Below are positions 7,885-17,327 of a stretch of 64,000 nt of DNA, piece by piece. Where the stretch lies: NCBI GenBank assembly GCA_016208105.1, contig JACQYS010000001.1, positions 108,182 to 172,181 on the forward strand. The letters are read 5' to 3'. Source of the stretch: Desulfovibrio sp. (GTDB lineage: Bacteria > Desulfobacterota > Desulfovibrionia > Desulfovibrionales > Desulfovibrionaceae). The translations under genes and the position numbers were made by a program. The stretch's first letter is position 1; each line of letters starts with the position of its first letter. Below the pieces are notes generated by a model. It was not told where the DNA came from, did not search any database, and was given only the letters and a program-made list of their open reading frames with translations.

Positions 7885-8839
7885 CCGCACCCGCTACAGC
7901 GCTCCGGCCGCGAGTTACCTTCTGGTCAAGGAAGGACCGGGCCAGGGGCGCATGTTCCTTCTCCTGGACGGCGAAACCACCATCGGTCGCGCTCCGGAAA
8001 ACACTATCGTTCTTGATCCGGGAGACGTGAAGGCCTCGCGGCGCCATGCCCTGATCCGCGTGGAGGCGGGGCTTGTCAGCGTGGAGGATCTTGGGAGCAA
8101 GAACGGTACGCTCTTGGACGGCAAAGCGGTTACCAAGGCCCCTCTCGCTCCGGGGGCCGAGTTGTGCGTGGGCGAGACGGTGTTCGTGCTCTCCCACGCC
8201 GGACAGGAAGAGCACGGTGCTGAGGATGGGGAGCCTTCAAAAGGCGTGTCCAAGCCCGGCCGTCGCAAGGTACTCTACGTCGCGGTTGCGGTTTTAGCCG
8301 TGGGGGCTTTGTTCCTGGCCATAATGGGCGGTGGGAAAGAGGGCGGCGAGGCCAAGAAACAAGGAGCGACTGGTCAGGCCCAGCAGACCCAGACGAGCCA
8401 GGCTCAACCGGGCGAGGTCCTACCTCCCCAGGCTCCGGCCGCGATTCAGGGAAAGACAATCCAGAGCCAGACCGCCGATGGGCAGGCCCCGCAGACCCAG
8501 CCTGGTATTCAAAGCCAGACGGAACAATCCATGGAATCCATGCGCCTGGGCCAGTTCTATTACAACTCAGGCAAACTCAAGAAGGCCGTGGAGCAGTGGC
8601 GCGAAGCTGTCAGGCAGGATCCCGGCAACGCCCAGGCCTCCAAGCTCCTTGTGCGCGCCGAAGGCGAACTGGACCAGCTTGTGGACAAGCACTACCGCCA
8701 AGCCCTGCTTGCCCTCAGGTACCAGCGCACCGAAGAGGCAAAAGCTGAATTGCGTCAGGTGGTGGAGAATTCACCCAACCCGGATGACGAGCGCACCCGG
8801 GACAGCCTGAAGAAATTAGACGAACTTGGAGGCAGATAG
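7877..8839 (+). CDS. FHA domain membrane protein with periplasmic TPR region
   Basis: A 320-residue protein starting at ATG 7877 inside the preceding gene's last codons. It has a canonical FHA domain (TIGRAPENTIVL, SRRHALI, LGSKNGTLLDG, about residues 15-105), a single membrane helix (about 133-151, YVAVAVLAVGALFLAIM), a Gln/Ser/Ala-rich linker (about 155-215) and a C-terminal helical TPR-like part (LGQFYYNSGKLKKAVEQWREAV; ALLALRYQRTEEAKAELRQV). The design links cytoplasmic phosphopeptide binding to an extracytoplasmic protein-binding arm. It belongs to the same operon as the Tad genes and the PP2C phosphatase. Confidence 0.8.
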   Translation: MDDRTRYSAPAASYLLVKEGPGQGRMFLLLDGETTIGRAPENTIVLDPGDVKASRRHALIRVEAGLVSVEDLGSKNGTLLDGKAVTKAPLAPGAELCVGETVFVLSHAGQEEHGAEDGEPSKGVSKPGRRKVLYVAVAVLAVGALFLAIMGGGKEGGEAKKQGATGQAQQTQTSQAQPGEVLPPQAPAAIQGKTIQSQTADGQAPQTQPGIQSQTEQSMESMRLGQFYYNSGKLKKAVEQWREAVRQDPGNAQASKLLVRAEGELDQLVDKHYRQALLALRYQRTEEAKAELRQVVENSPNPDDERTRDSLKKLDELGGR

Positions 8840-8841
8840 GA

Positions 8842-10659
8842 ATGCTCATTCTGACTGTTTCCCGAGCGGGAGAACACTTCACCGAACTCAAAGCCTCCGG
8901 TGATGCACCTGTTACCCTCGGCAGTTCAAACGCCAATACCCTTCCTCTTCCGGACGACGCCCTGGCCCGCGAGCACTGCGTCCTCTCAATGGCCGGAGCG
9001 CAGTGGGTGCTTACGGACCTGGCCGGTGGCGGCGTTTTCGTGAACAGCTCCCCCGTCACCCAGCGCACCATGGAGGACGGGGACATCATCGGTCTTGGCC
9101 CCTTCAAGCTGGTGGTCAGTATCAAGCCAGACGAGACCCAGGCCAGGCCTCTGTCCCAGGACCCGGTCCAGTCATCCGGGCAGGCTGCCGTGCCTGCTCA
9201 AAAGGGCGAGTCGATTCCTGCGGCGCAGCCTGATTCCGACACCGGGCCAGCCCAGGACAAAACGGTATTCAGGCCTCGCCCCACGTTTGAAGGCCAGGGA
9301 GCAAACGCACTCGAGGTGTTCGAGGGCCCCAGGCAGGGTCTGATCCACCGCTTCGGTGACACGTTGCACATCGGCCGCGCTTCCGATTGCGATCTGGTCC
9401 TTGATGATCCGTCAATCTCCAGGCAGCACGGCCTTGTCTCACGCTCCAAAAAGGGATGGGAAGCTAAAAGCCTGCATGATCGCAACCCCTTGACTCTGAA
9501 TGGTCAGGCCATAAGGACAGCGCCCGTCAAGACCGGCGACATTCTTGGCGTGGGACCGGCCCGCCTGCGTCTGGTCCTGTCGGCTGAAGCCGCCGCTCCC
9601 AAGCGCCGTTTTGAAATCCCTCCCGTCCTGCAGAACCGCAAGGTTCTTTTGGGCATAGGAGCCGGCGTATTCCTTGTGCTCGTGCTGGGTCTGTTCCTGT
9701 CCGGCCCGGAGAAGAAACCCGGCGACAGCGTCCTTCAGGAGGCTCGCCAGAAAGAGCGGGCCATGGATGAGGCCGAGATTTCGCGCAAGGTGTCCACACT
9801 CATGGTGCAGGGACAGAAGCTTGTGGATCAAGGAGAGTGGGATCAGGCCGTGGCCCGTTTTCAGGCAGTGCTGGACATCCAGCCTGGCAATGCCGAGGCC
9901 ACGCGTTCAGTGGCTGATCTGCGTGGCAAGATCGCCGAGCGCGAGGCCAAGGCCCGCGAGCGGGAGCGTCAGACGGCCGAGCTGCACAAGAAAGTGGTGG
10001 GCATGATTGTTGAGGGCGACAGGCTGCTGTCTCAGGGTAAATTCGACGAGGCTGCCGCGGCCGTCGGCAAGGCCTTGAAAGTAAGCCCGGACGACAAGGA
10101 GGCCCAGGATCTTCTGGCCAAGATAACCCAGGCATCGGAAGCCTCCCGCCGGGCGGCCGAGGAAAAATCGCGCAAGCAGGCGGAGTCCAGGGCTCGTCTA
10201 CGGGATGTGTATGCCAAGGCGGACGAGTATGCCAGAATCGGGCAGCTCTATCAGGCCATGAAGCTCTACCGCGAGGCCTCGGCTGAAGACACGGACCAGG
10301 CCAGAGCCGCTGACGCCAAGGCCAAGGCCGCCCGGCTGCAGGACACCCTGGTGAAGCAGGTGATGCCTGACTACAACCAGGGGCTCAAATACTACTCCCA
10401 GAAGAAATACCACGAAGCCCTCAAATGCTGGCTCAATGTCCTTGCGGTCTATCCCGAGGCCAAGGAGACTAACGCCAAGGTGGCCGAACTCAGGCCGACC
10501 ATGGAGGCCGAAGCCAAGCGTCTTTATGAAGAAGGCCTGGTGTATGAGGGGCTTGGCAACCGCCAGGAAGCCATGAAACGCTGGGAAGCCGTTCTGGAGA
10601 TCATGCCGTTCGAGGACAATCCCTATCGCCTGAAAGCACTGGCCAAGCGCGGAAACTGA
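8842..10659 (+). CDS. double-FHA membrane protein with long TPR/coiled-coil arm
   Basis: A 605-residue protein with two FHA domains. The first (1-95) is degenerate: the GR of the phosphopeptide loop reads GS and the NG pair is missing. The second (about 150-245: HIGRASDCDLVL, ISRQHGLV, LTLNG) is canonical. A membrane helix near 270-290 (LLGIGAGVFLVLVLGLFLSG) is followed by about 310 residues of TPR and charged helix (LVDQGEWDQAVARFQAVLDIQPGN; LLSQGKFDEAAAAVGKALKVSP; YSQKKYHEALKCWLNVLAVYP). The start lies 2 bp after the previous stop. It is probably a scaffold that ties phosphorylation state to the Tad machine. Confidence 0.8.
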   Translation: MLILTVSRAGEHFTELKASGDAPVTLGSSNANTLPLPDDALAREHCVLSMAGAQWVLTDLAGGGVFVNSSPVTQRTMEDGDIIGLGPFKLVVSIKPDETQARPLSQDPVQSSGQAAVPAQKGESIPAAQPDSDTGPAQDKTVFRPRPTFEGQGANALEVFEGPRQGLIHRFGDTLHIGRASDCDLVLDDPSISRQHGLVSRSKKGWEAKSLHDRNPLTLNGQAIRTAPVKTGDILGVGPARLRLVLSAEAAAPKRRFEIPPVLQNRKVLLGIGAGVFLVLVLGLFLSGPEKKPGDSVLQEARQKERAMDEAEISRKVSTLMVQGQKLVDQGEWDQAVARFQAVLDIQPGNAEATRSVADLRGKIAEREAKARERERQTAELHKKVVGMIVEGDRLLSQGKFDEAAAAVGKALKVSPDDKEAQDLLAKITQASEASRRAAEEKSRKQAESRARLRDVYAKADEYARIGQLYQAMKLYREASAEDTDQARAADAKAKAARLQDTLVKQVMPDYNQGLKYYSQKKYHEALKCWLNVLAVYPEAKETNAKVAELRPTMEAEAKRLYEEGLVYEGLGNRQEAMKRWEAVLEIMPFEDNPYRLKALAKRGN

Positions 10660-10676
10660 GCCACGGAGGTCGACTG

Positions 10677-11423
10677 ATGAGGATCGACGCCGCTGGGCTC
10701 ACTGACAAGGGGAGCGTGCGGGAAAACAACGAGGACGCCTTTCTGGCGGATTCCCAAGCCGGGCTGTTCCTGGTGGCCGACGGCATGGGGGGGCTTGATG
10801 CCGGAGAGATCGCCAGCCGCATTGCCGTGGAGACCGTGGCCGCGCGTCTCATGGCAGCCAAGGAAGCCCATTGCCAGGACACGTCGCAGGCTCTGGAACG
10901 TTTAGTGGCCCAGGCCTTTGAAGAGGCGAACGAGCGCATCCACCGTTTCGCCCGGCAAGGGGCCGGGCCGGCGGGAACTGGGACCACCCTTGTGGGACTT
11001 GTGCGTTGCGGCGACCAGTTCGTTCTGGCCAACGTGGGCGACAGCCGTGCCTACCTGATAAAGGATCAGGACATCCGGCAACTCTCGGAAGACCATTCGC
11101 TGGTCATGGCCAGGGTGCGCCAGGGCCTCATAACACCCGAGGAAGCCGCGCGCAGTCCGGAGAAGAATGTCATCTACCGGGCGCTTGGCATGGAATCGAA
11201 TCTTCAGGTGGACACGTGTGTCGTCCAGGCCTCGGCTGGCGACGTTTTCCTGCTCTGTTCGGACGGCTTGAGCGACGTCCTGGCTGATCACGAGCTTCTT
11301 GCCCCAATATCTCAGTCCAACGGGGCTCCCTTGAGCGATATCTGCACCCGGTTCATCGACTTGGCCTTGGAGCGTAAAGCCCGGGACAACGTCACCGTGG
11401 TCCTGGTGCGGTGTCTCCCGTAA
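10677..11423 (+). CDS. PP2C-family serine/threonine protein phosphatase
   Basis: A 248-residue single-domain PP2C (PppA/Stp1 type) that removes phosphate from Ser/Thr residues using two metal ions. Motifs run in order: RENNEDAFL, VADGMGGLDAGE (metal-binding Asp-Gly), GTTLVGLV, NVGDSRAYL, LCSDGLSDVL and RDNVTVVLVR. The start ATG 10677 has GGAGG 7 nt upstream. It closes the FHA operon and would oppose a Ser/Thr kinase whose product the FHA proteins read. No kinase gene is in the window; it may lie upstream of base 1. Confidence 0.93.
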   Translation: MRIDAAGLTDKGSVRENNEDAFLADSQAGLFLVADGMGGLDAGEIASRIAVETVAARLMAAKEAHCQDTSQALERLVAQAFEEANERIHRFARQGAGPAGTGTTLVGLVRCGDQFVLANVGDSRAYLIKDQDIRQLSEDHSLVMARVRQGLITPEEAARSPEKNVIYRALGMESNLQVDTCVVQASAGDVFLLCSDGLSDVLADHELLAPISQSNGAPLSDICTRFIDLALERKARDNVTVVLVRCLP

Positions 11424-11648
11424 GCGGGTGACAAATATTTTTCTGCCTTATTGCCTGCCTTTCCCTCTTTCCGCTTTTTTACAGTTCACGTTGTAAGGAA
11501 AATGTCAGGATTGCCGGGTATGACGCTGTCATCGTGAAGTGTCAGATGTTTTCCGGATTCGGTCACGCGGTTTCCGGCGAGTCGGCATGGAAAACGTTCT
11601 CGTCCCGTGCTTTTCGGCGAACAACTTTCAACCGTGAAGGATCGCACT

Positions 11649-12968
11649 ATGTATAACCGCACCTTGCTGATGGTTTGCACTCTGCTGTCGGCCTGTCTCT
11701 TCATGTCGTGCGCGGCCAATGGACCTCGGGCCGGTACCGCAGGAGCAAAGGATGCCAAGGTCTCCGGAGCGGCGGAAAAAGAATTCGACATGCACGCCCC
11801 CTACGTGCGCTACCATTTCGCCGACCCGGACATGGACTTCACCTTCGGCTCCGTGGTCCTTGGTTCCACGATCAATCATGGTTGTGAGACTGGGGAGGCC
11901 TTCTACACAGCGGCCAACATCAAAGACGGCGACGCCGCCAGCTGGCAGGAACAGTGGATAAAGATGGCGGAGAGGGTAGAGGCCAGAGGGGAAAAATCAT
12001 TGGCCGCCGGGCACAAGGTAAGCGCGCGCGAGCAGTTGCTCAGAGCCTCCAACTACTATCGCTTCGGGCTGATGGCCATGATGCCTGACGATCCACGTCT
12101 GATGGCGATTGGCGCCAAGAGCCGGGCGGCCATGAAGAAGGCCGGCGCGCTTTTTGACCCTCCTCTCGAGTATTTCGAAGTCCCATTTGAGGGCACGGTG
12201 CTCCCGGGCTATTTCCGCAAGGCCAAGAACGATTCCGTCCCGCGCAAGACCCTTTTGATGCTTGGCGGTGGAGAAACATTCGCCGAGGACCTCGTCTTTT
12301 ACATCATGCCGCAGGCCATAGAGCGCGGGTACAACTTCGTTACGCTCGACATGCCCGGCCAGGGACTTCTTCCCGCGCAGGGGAAAACCTTCCGGCCTGA
12401 GATGTACCATGCGGTGAAAAAGGGAGTGGATTACGCCCTCTCCCGCAAGGAAGTGGACCCCGCCCGTCTGGCCGCCTTCGGGATCTCCGGCGGCGGCGGC
12501 TTCGCTCCCCAGGCCGCACAGCACGACCCGCGCATCAAGGCCGTGGTCATGAACGCCTGTGTGATCGATGCCCACCCGCTTTTCGCAAGCATGACCCCGG
12601 TGGTTACCGCCACACCGGATGTCGTCAAGACGTTCACGTCCTTCCACGGTAACACGGTGAAGATAATAGCCTGGCGCTGGGGCGTGAGCATGGACAATGT
12701 GCCGGGCCTTGTTGAGGCCAACAGGGGCTTCAGTTTCGACCCCGCAAAAGTGACCGTACCTGCGCTGTCCCTGGTGGGCGAAGGGGAATACCAGGGCGAG
12801 GAAACTCGCAGGCAGCAGAAACTCTGCATAGACGGGCTGCCCAATCCCATTAAGGGACTGGTGGTAACTCCTCTCAACGAGGGAGCATCCAACCACTGCG
12901 TCATGGAAAACCGTAGTCTGGTGGGCCAGGTTGTGTTTGACTGGCTCGACGAAGTGTTCAAGAAATAA
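11649..12968 (+). CDS. exported alpha/beta hydrolase lipoprotein (paralogue 1)
   Basis: A 439-residue lipoprotein: signal helix with lipobox F-M-S-C (Cys21). The N-terminal helical cap contains NHGCETGEAF and KDGDAASWQEQW. The hydrolase core begins near residue 172 (FEVPFEGTVLPGYFR). The nucleophile elbow is GISGG with Ser280, and a C-terminal NHCVMEN probably supplies the catalytic His. The cap-plus-core layout resembles the dihydropseudooxynicotine hydrolase/FrsA-like branch of the alpha/beta fold, which cleaves C-C or ester bonds; the substrate is unknown. AAGGA precedes the ATG by 7 nt. It is a close paralogue of the gene at 17328 and a more distant one of the gene at 15900. Confidence 0.8.
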   Translation: MYNRTLLMVCTLLSACLFMSCAANGPRAGTAGAKDAKVSGAAEKEFDMHAPYVRYHFADPDMDFTFGSVVLGSTINHGCETGEAFYTAANIKDGDAASWQEQWIKMAERVEARGEKSLAAGHKVSAREQLLRASNYYRFGLMAMMPDDPRLMAIGAKSRAAMKKAGALFDPPLEYFEVPFEGTVLPGYFRKAKNDSVPRKTLLMLGGGETFAEDLVFYIMPQAIERGYNFVTLDMPGQGLLPAQGKTFRPEMYHAVKKGVDYALSRKEVDPARLAAFGISGGGGFAPQAAQHDPRIKAVVMNACVIDAHPLFASMTPVVTATPDVVKTFTSFHGNTVKIIAWRWGVSMDNVPGLVEANRGFSFDPAKVTVPALSLVGEGEYQGEETRRQQKLCIDGLPNPIKGLVVTPLNEGASNHCVMENRSLVGQVVFDWLDEVFKK

Positions 12969-12986
12969 TCGACCAACGGCATCTTT

Positions 12987-13022
12987 GGCGGCGCGCATCT
13001 GGTTCATTCAGGGCGCGCCGCC
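12987..13022 (+). other. intercistronic stem-loop
   Basis: A perfect 10-bp inverted repeat (GGCGGCGCGC at 12987-12996, its complement at 13013-13022) with a 16-nt loop sits between the first hydrolase and the lipoprotein gene. There is no downstream T-run, so mRNA stabilisation or partial attenuation is more likely than full termination. Confidence 0.5.
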
Positions 13023-13054
13023 GGGTGCCTCGGGGCAGGCCGGGAGGGTGTGAG

Positions 13055-14182
13055 ATGAAAAAAGGTTGTTGCGGCAAAATCATCGTGTTTCTGGTGTTGG
13101 CCGCGTTGGCCTTGCTTTCGGGCTGCTCCTCCATCGGGCCAAGCCGAATGGTCCAGGACCGCACCGATTACGTCGCCTCCCTCACCGAATCCTGGAAGCG
13201 CCAGATACTGCTCAATATCGTCAAGGTCCGCTATGTGGAGCCAATGTTCTTCATGGACGTGGGCGACATTGTGGCCGGCTACACCGTCGAGACCGGGGGC
13301 ACTGCCGGCTTTTCGCGCTCCATGTACGACTCGCCGACCCCGATAACAGACAACAACAACCCAGTGTTCGGCAACTTCGGCAGACTGGAATTCGGAGTGA
13401 GCGGGCGGTTCACCGACCGGCCCACCGTCACCTACAAGCCCATGACCGGAACCCCGTTCCTCAAGGGTATCATGTACGCATTGCCCTTGCGTAATATCTT
13501 GGGTGGGCTTGATACGGGGATATCGGCGCAATTTCTTTTCAATCTTGGCGTTCGCTCAATGAACGGCCTGCGCAATGCGTCGCTAACAGCCAAAGGCAGC
13601 GCATCGGCGCAGGATGAATTCAGGAAAGCGGTGGAGTTGTTGGCTCAGTTGCAGCTGGCCGGAGCCTTGCGGATAAGGAGCGAGCCCTCCCAGAGCGGCA
13701 AAGAGGGGAAGTTGCTGATGTCGCTTGGAGGCAAGCGTTCTACCCCGGAGGTGGTCGCTCAAGCAGGGGAGTTGCGGGTGCTTCTCGACTTGGACCCGGC
13801 GTTGCAGGAGTATGAGGTGATAAACGCCCCGGAAGCCCAGAACCGCGGACAGATCGCGCTGCAGACGTATTCCTTGATGCAGATCATGGCCGCTGTGGCA
13901 GCCCGGGTGGACATACCCGAGGCGGACATCGCCTCGAAGCGGGCCCTTCCCAAACCGCTTGAGGCGGCGGGTGAAGGCGTGATGGGCGCGGTTTCTGTGC
14001 GCAGCGGGGCGGTAAAGCCAGGGGACGCCTTCGCGGCGATCAATTTTCATGGCCACTGGTTCTGGGTGGATGATCGCGACCTTGCCACCAAACGGGTATT
14101 CTCCTTTCTCATGCTGGCCTTCACCTTGATGGATGAAAAGGCAGGTTCTCCGCCGCTGCAATTGACCATACCGGTGCAATAA
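13055..14182 (+). CDS. lipoprotein of unknown function
   Basis: A 375-residue exported protein with lipobox L-S-G-C (about Cys25). Start ATG 13055 follows GGGAGGG. After the lipobox come TDYVASLTESWKRQILLNIVKVRYVEPMFF (pattern: an amphipathic helix with ILLNIVKVRY) and a glycine/threonine-rich, beta-like section. The middle is helical and the C-terminus, with FHGHWFWVDDRDLATKRVFSFLM, is mixed. I do not recognise a named family. It lies between an exported hydrolase and a secreted carboxylesterase in a co-directional run and is likely in the envelope. Confidence 0.7.
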   Translation: MKKGCCGKIIVFLVLAALALLSGCSSIGPSRMVQDRTDYVASLTESWKRQILLNIVKVRYVEPMFFMDVGDIVAGYTVETGGTAGFSRSMYDSPTPITDNNNPVFGNFGRLEFGVSGRFTDRPTVTYKPMTGTPFLKGIMYALPLRNILGGLDTGISAQFLFNLGVRSMNGLRNASLTAKGSASAQDEFRKAVELLAQLQLAGALRIRSEPSQSGKEGKLLMSLGGKRSTPEVVAQAGELRVLLDLDPALQEYEVINAPEAQNRGQIALQTYSLMQIMAAVAARVDIPEADIASKRALPKPLEAAGEGVMGAVSVRSGAVKPGDAFAAINFHGHWFWVDDRDLATKRVFSFLMLAFTLMDEKAGSPPLQLTIPVQ

Positions 14183-14250
14183 CGCGGCCAGAGCGAGGGA
14201 CGTTTTAGTCTTTGGGCAGAGAAGCGGATGCTTCTTTGAAGGAGAGACGC

Positions 14251-15828
14251 ATGAAAACGCACATATTGGTTGCGAACTTCTTTTTCTTGTTGCTCTCTTT
14301 ACCTGGAGTGGTGTTGGCCGGAGAGTCCAGAACCGGCGTCGTCTTGCTGGACAGTGGCCCTGTGCGCGGCAAAGTGGAAGGTGGAATACGCGAATTTCTC
14401 GGTATTCCCTACGCCGCGCCGCCCGTGGGCGAACTGCGCTGGAAACCTCCGCAGGCTGTCGCAGCCTGGACAACGGTACGAAACGCCACGGCATTCGGTC
14501 CGGCCTGCCCGCAATCTGGTCCGCTGGAACCCGGCTGCGCCGAGGACTGCCTCTCCCTGAACGTCTGGACGCCCGCCCGCAAGGCCGGGGACAAACTCCC
14601 GGTGATGGTTTGGATACACGGAGGCGGGTTCAATTTCGGCGCCACCTCGCAGTCGGAATACCACGGGAGAAACCTCGCCGGAAAAGGCGTTGTGGTCGTG
14701 ACAGTCAACTACCGCCTGGGGCCACTGGGGTTTTTCGTCCATCCGCAGCTCGCGGCCGAATCCGGAAAGGCCGTGGCCGGAAACTACGGCCTGCTCGATC
14801 AGATTGAGGCACTTCAGTGGGTGCGGCGCAACATTGCCGCATTCGGCGGCGATCCAGACCAGGTGACCATCTTCGGCCAGTCCGCCGGTTCGCGCTCGGT
14901 ATCCCTGCTTACCCTGAGTCCTCTGGCCAAGGGGCTCTTCTGCCGGGCCATCGCCCAGAGCGGCGGACCGATTATCGGTTCTGAGTATCTGAACCCTTTC
15001 TTTGACGGGAACATGCCCAACGTTTCGCGCATGGGCGAAACGTTGGGCGACCGCCTGGGCTGCCCCCAAGGCGTCGACGCCTTGTCCTGCATGCGAGCCA
15101 AGCCGGCTAGCGAGGTGATCAAAGCGGCGGACTGTAGCACCGGCCTTTTCGACGAAGGTCTCTTTTTCGCCCCGGTATTCGACGGATGGGTTGTCCCCAG
15201 CGATGTTCGCACGGCCTTCTCGCCGGGCGCACCGCACGACGTGCCCATGATTGTGGGAAGCACGGGCGACGAGGGAACCGTCTACCTGCGCGGCGAGAAG
15301 GACCTTTCTCTCGCAAAATATCAAGCCTTCCTGAATGCCAGGTTTGGGCAGGACACGGCCGAGGCCTTGGCCATGTTCCCGGCCAAGGACGACCGGGACG
15401 TATACCAGGCCATCAATAGGTTCATAACCGTGGCCGTGAACGCCCAGCCCGCGCGGCTTATGGCCCGGACCCTGGCGGAGGGTAACTCCAAGGCCTTCCT
15501 TTACCGTTTCACCCGGCGTCCGAACACGGCCAAAGCCCGCGAACTGGCGGCCTTCCATGGGGTGGACCTGGCCTACGTGTTCGGAAATATGGCTGATTCT
15601 GAAGGGTATACGGCCGCAGACAGGGAACTCTCCCGCCAGGTGATGGCCTATTGGGTGAACTTCGCGAAAACAGGCGACCCAAACGGCCCGGGGCTCCCCG
15701 CCTGGCCAGCCTATGACGCACGGTCCGACAGCAACCTTAATTTTGCGGACACCGTTCAGGCCGAGCAGCATCTTTACCAGAGGGAATGCGATTTCATCGA
15801 CAAGGTGTCGCGCTTTCGCCCGAACTGA
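14251..15828 (+). CDS. secreted type-B carboxylesterase
   Basis: A 525-residue esterase with a Sec signal peptide (about 1-24, cleavage near VLA-GES). It hydrolyses carboxylic esters by a Ser-Glu-His triad. The visible parts are the oxyanion loop HGGGF (123-127), the nucleophile elbow GQSAG with Ser211, Glu341 in GDEGTVYL and His436 in AFHGVDLAYVF. FLGIPYAAPPVGELRW near the N-terminus and EDCLSLNVW are family signatures. ATG 14251 follows GAAGGAGAG. It is a full-length family member and probably acts in the periplasm or outside the cell, as do its three hydrolase neighbours. Confidence 0.92.
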   Translation: MKTHILVANFFFLLLSLPGVVLAGESRTGVVLLDSGPVRGKVEGGIREFLGIPYAAPPVGELRWKPPQAVAAWTTVRNATAFGPACPQSGPLEPGCAEDCLSLNVWTPARKAGDKLPVMVWIHGGGFNFGATSQSEYHGRNLAGKGVVVVTVNYRLGPLGFFVHPQLAAESGKAVAGNYGLLDQIEALQWVRRNIAAFGGDPDQVTIFGQSAGSRSVSLLTLSPLAKGLFCRAIAQSGGPIIGSEYLNPFFDGNMPNVSRMGETLGDRLGCPQGVDALSCMRAKPASEVIKAADCSTGLFDEGLFFAPVFDGWVVPSDVRTAFSPGAPHDVPMIVGSTGDEGTVYLRGEKDLSLAKYQAFLNARFGQDTAEALAMFPAKDDRDVYQAINRFITVAVNAQPARLMARTLAEGNSKAFLYRFTRRPNTAKARELAAFHGVDLAYVFGNMADSEGYTAADRELSRQVMAYWVNFAKTGDPNGPGLPAWPAYDARSDSNLNFADTVQAEQHLYQRECDFIDKVSRFRPN

Positions 15829-15899
15829 GTGAGCGTCGTGCCCGGTCCGTACCCTTCCGCTTTCTCCGAAACAGGGATCAACGAGAAGGAGCCTGTCCG

Positions 15900-17228
15900 A
15901 TGAAACTTGCCCGCATCAATCCCCTGGTCATCCTGGCGGTGTTTCTCTTCGCGGCGCTCCTGGAATGGGGCGCTGTTTCTCCGGCGCGGGCCAGCGGCGA
16001 TACGGCCTCTCAATCCATTGGCGTCGCCGAACGGGCCATGGACAAATTCCTGTTCAATGACCGGGCCTTTGTGTTCCAGACCCTGTGGCATGCGGGTGTG
16101 ATCGTTTCCGGCGGGGCGGATCTGGGCGAGTTGCTGAGCGTAACCAGCAGAATACAAGATGGCGACACGGAAAGCTGGTACCGGGCCTGGAACGACATGG
16201 CCCAAACACTGCGAGTCAAGGCCGATGCGTACGCCGCTGCCGGTCACGCCCAGAGCGCCATGCAAACCTATCTCCGGGCCACCAACGCCTTCCGGGCCGC
16301 AGGGGTTTTCCTCTACGGCACCGAACGGGGGGGAGCGTCCTGGCAGGACGGCCGCGACACATTCCTCAAGGCCGCGGCACTCTCCCAGGGACGCATCCGG
16401 CCCGTACGCATCCCATACGAGGGAACCACCCTGCCGGGATACCTGCTCACCCCGGACAACAGCGGCAAAAAACGGCCCCTGTTTCTGCTCCAGACCGGCC
16501 TGGACGGCTCGGCCGAGGATCTCTATCTCATGGTCGGCGCCCAGGTGGTGAAGCGCGGATACAGTTGTCTGATCTTCGAAGGACCGGGCCAGGGGGAGAT
16601 GATCATCAAACAGGGCCTGCCCTTCAGGCCCGACTGGGAGAAGGTGGTCACCCCGGTGGTGGACTTCGCGGTGGCCCTTCCCGAGGTGGACGGCGAACGC
16701 ATGGCCATCATCGGCTACTCCATGGCCGTGCCCAGGGCCCTGGCCTTTGAGAAGCGCATCAAGTGGGGCATCGCCAACGGAGGAGTGTGGAGTGTTTATG
16801 ACGGGATCGTGAACCAGCTGCCCGAAGCGGTGCGAAAGATTGCCGCAGACCCGCGCCAGGCCGACGCCGTGGACGCGCTTATCTATCAGGAAATGGACAA
16901 GAGCCTGGCGATGCGCCACGCCATCAACCAGCGGCTGTGGGTCTTCAAGGCCGCTTCGCCAAGTGAGCTGTTCCGCAAACTAAGACCCTACACCGTGGCC
17001 GACACCGCAGGCAGGATCAAGGCTGAAATGCTGGTGGTCAACTCCAATGCCGACACGGTGAACGACTCCCAGGTTCAGTCCAAACAGTTCTACAAAGCGC
17101 TCAAAACCAAGAAAACCTTCCTGGAGTTCGACGCCAGCCAGGGCGCCCAGTTCCATTGCCAGATCGGGGCCTTTCTGGTGTCCAGCGAGGACATCCTCAA
17201 TTGGCTGGATGAGAGGGCCAAACCGTGA
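15900..17228 (+). CDS. exported alpha/beta hydrolase (paralogue 2, variant nucleophile elbow)
   Basis: A 442-residue protein with an N-terminal signal helix (about 8-31) but no lipobox. The helical cap (DGDTESWYRAWNDMAQTL) and core entry (IPYEGTTLPGYLL) match the family of the two flanking paralogues. The elbow reads GYSMA around Ser274, with Ala where GxSxG has Gly. The likely acid is in NSNADTVN and the likely His in QFHCQIG. The start ATG 15900 follows GAGAAGGAGCC. The substrate is unknown. It is in line with its neighbours, so probably one transcription unit. Confidence 0.78.
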   Translation: MKLARINPLVILAVFLFAALLEWGAVSPARASGDTASQSIGVAERAMDKFLFNDRAFVFQTLWHAGVIVSGGADLGELLSVTSRIQDGDTESWYRAWNDMAQTLRVKADAYAAAGHAQSAMQTYLRATNAFRAAGVFLYGTERGGASWQDGRDTFLKAAALSQGRIRPVRIPYEGTTLPGYLLTPDNSGKKRPLFLLQTGLDGSAEDLYLMVGAQVVKRGYSCLIFEGPGQGEMIIKQGLPFRPDWEKVVTPVVDFAVALPEVDGERMAIIGYSMAVPRALAFEKRIKWGIANGGVWSVYDGIVNQLPEAVRKIAADPRQADAVDALIYQEMDKSLAMRHAINQRLWVFKAASPSELFRKLRPYTVADTAGRIKAEMLVVNSNADTVNDSQVQSKQFYKALKTKKTFLEFDASQGAQFHCQIGAFLVSSEDILNWLDERAKP

Positions 17229-17327
17229 CCATTCAGGCGGCCCAGGGGGGGAGAAGCCTCTGTGCTTGAACCGCAACATCAGCGTCCAGCATGTTGGCCA
17301 AAACCATCTCACGCGGGAGCTCTCTGC

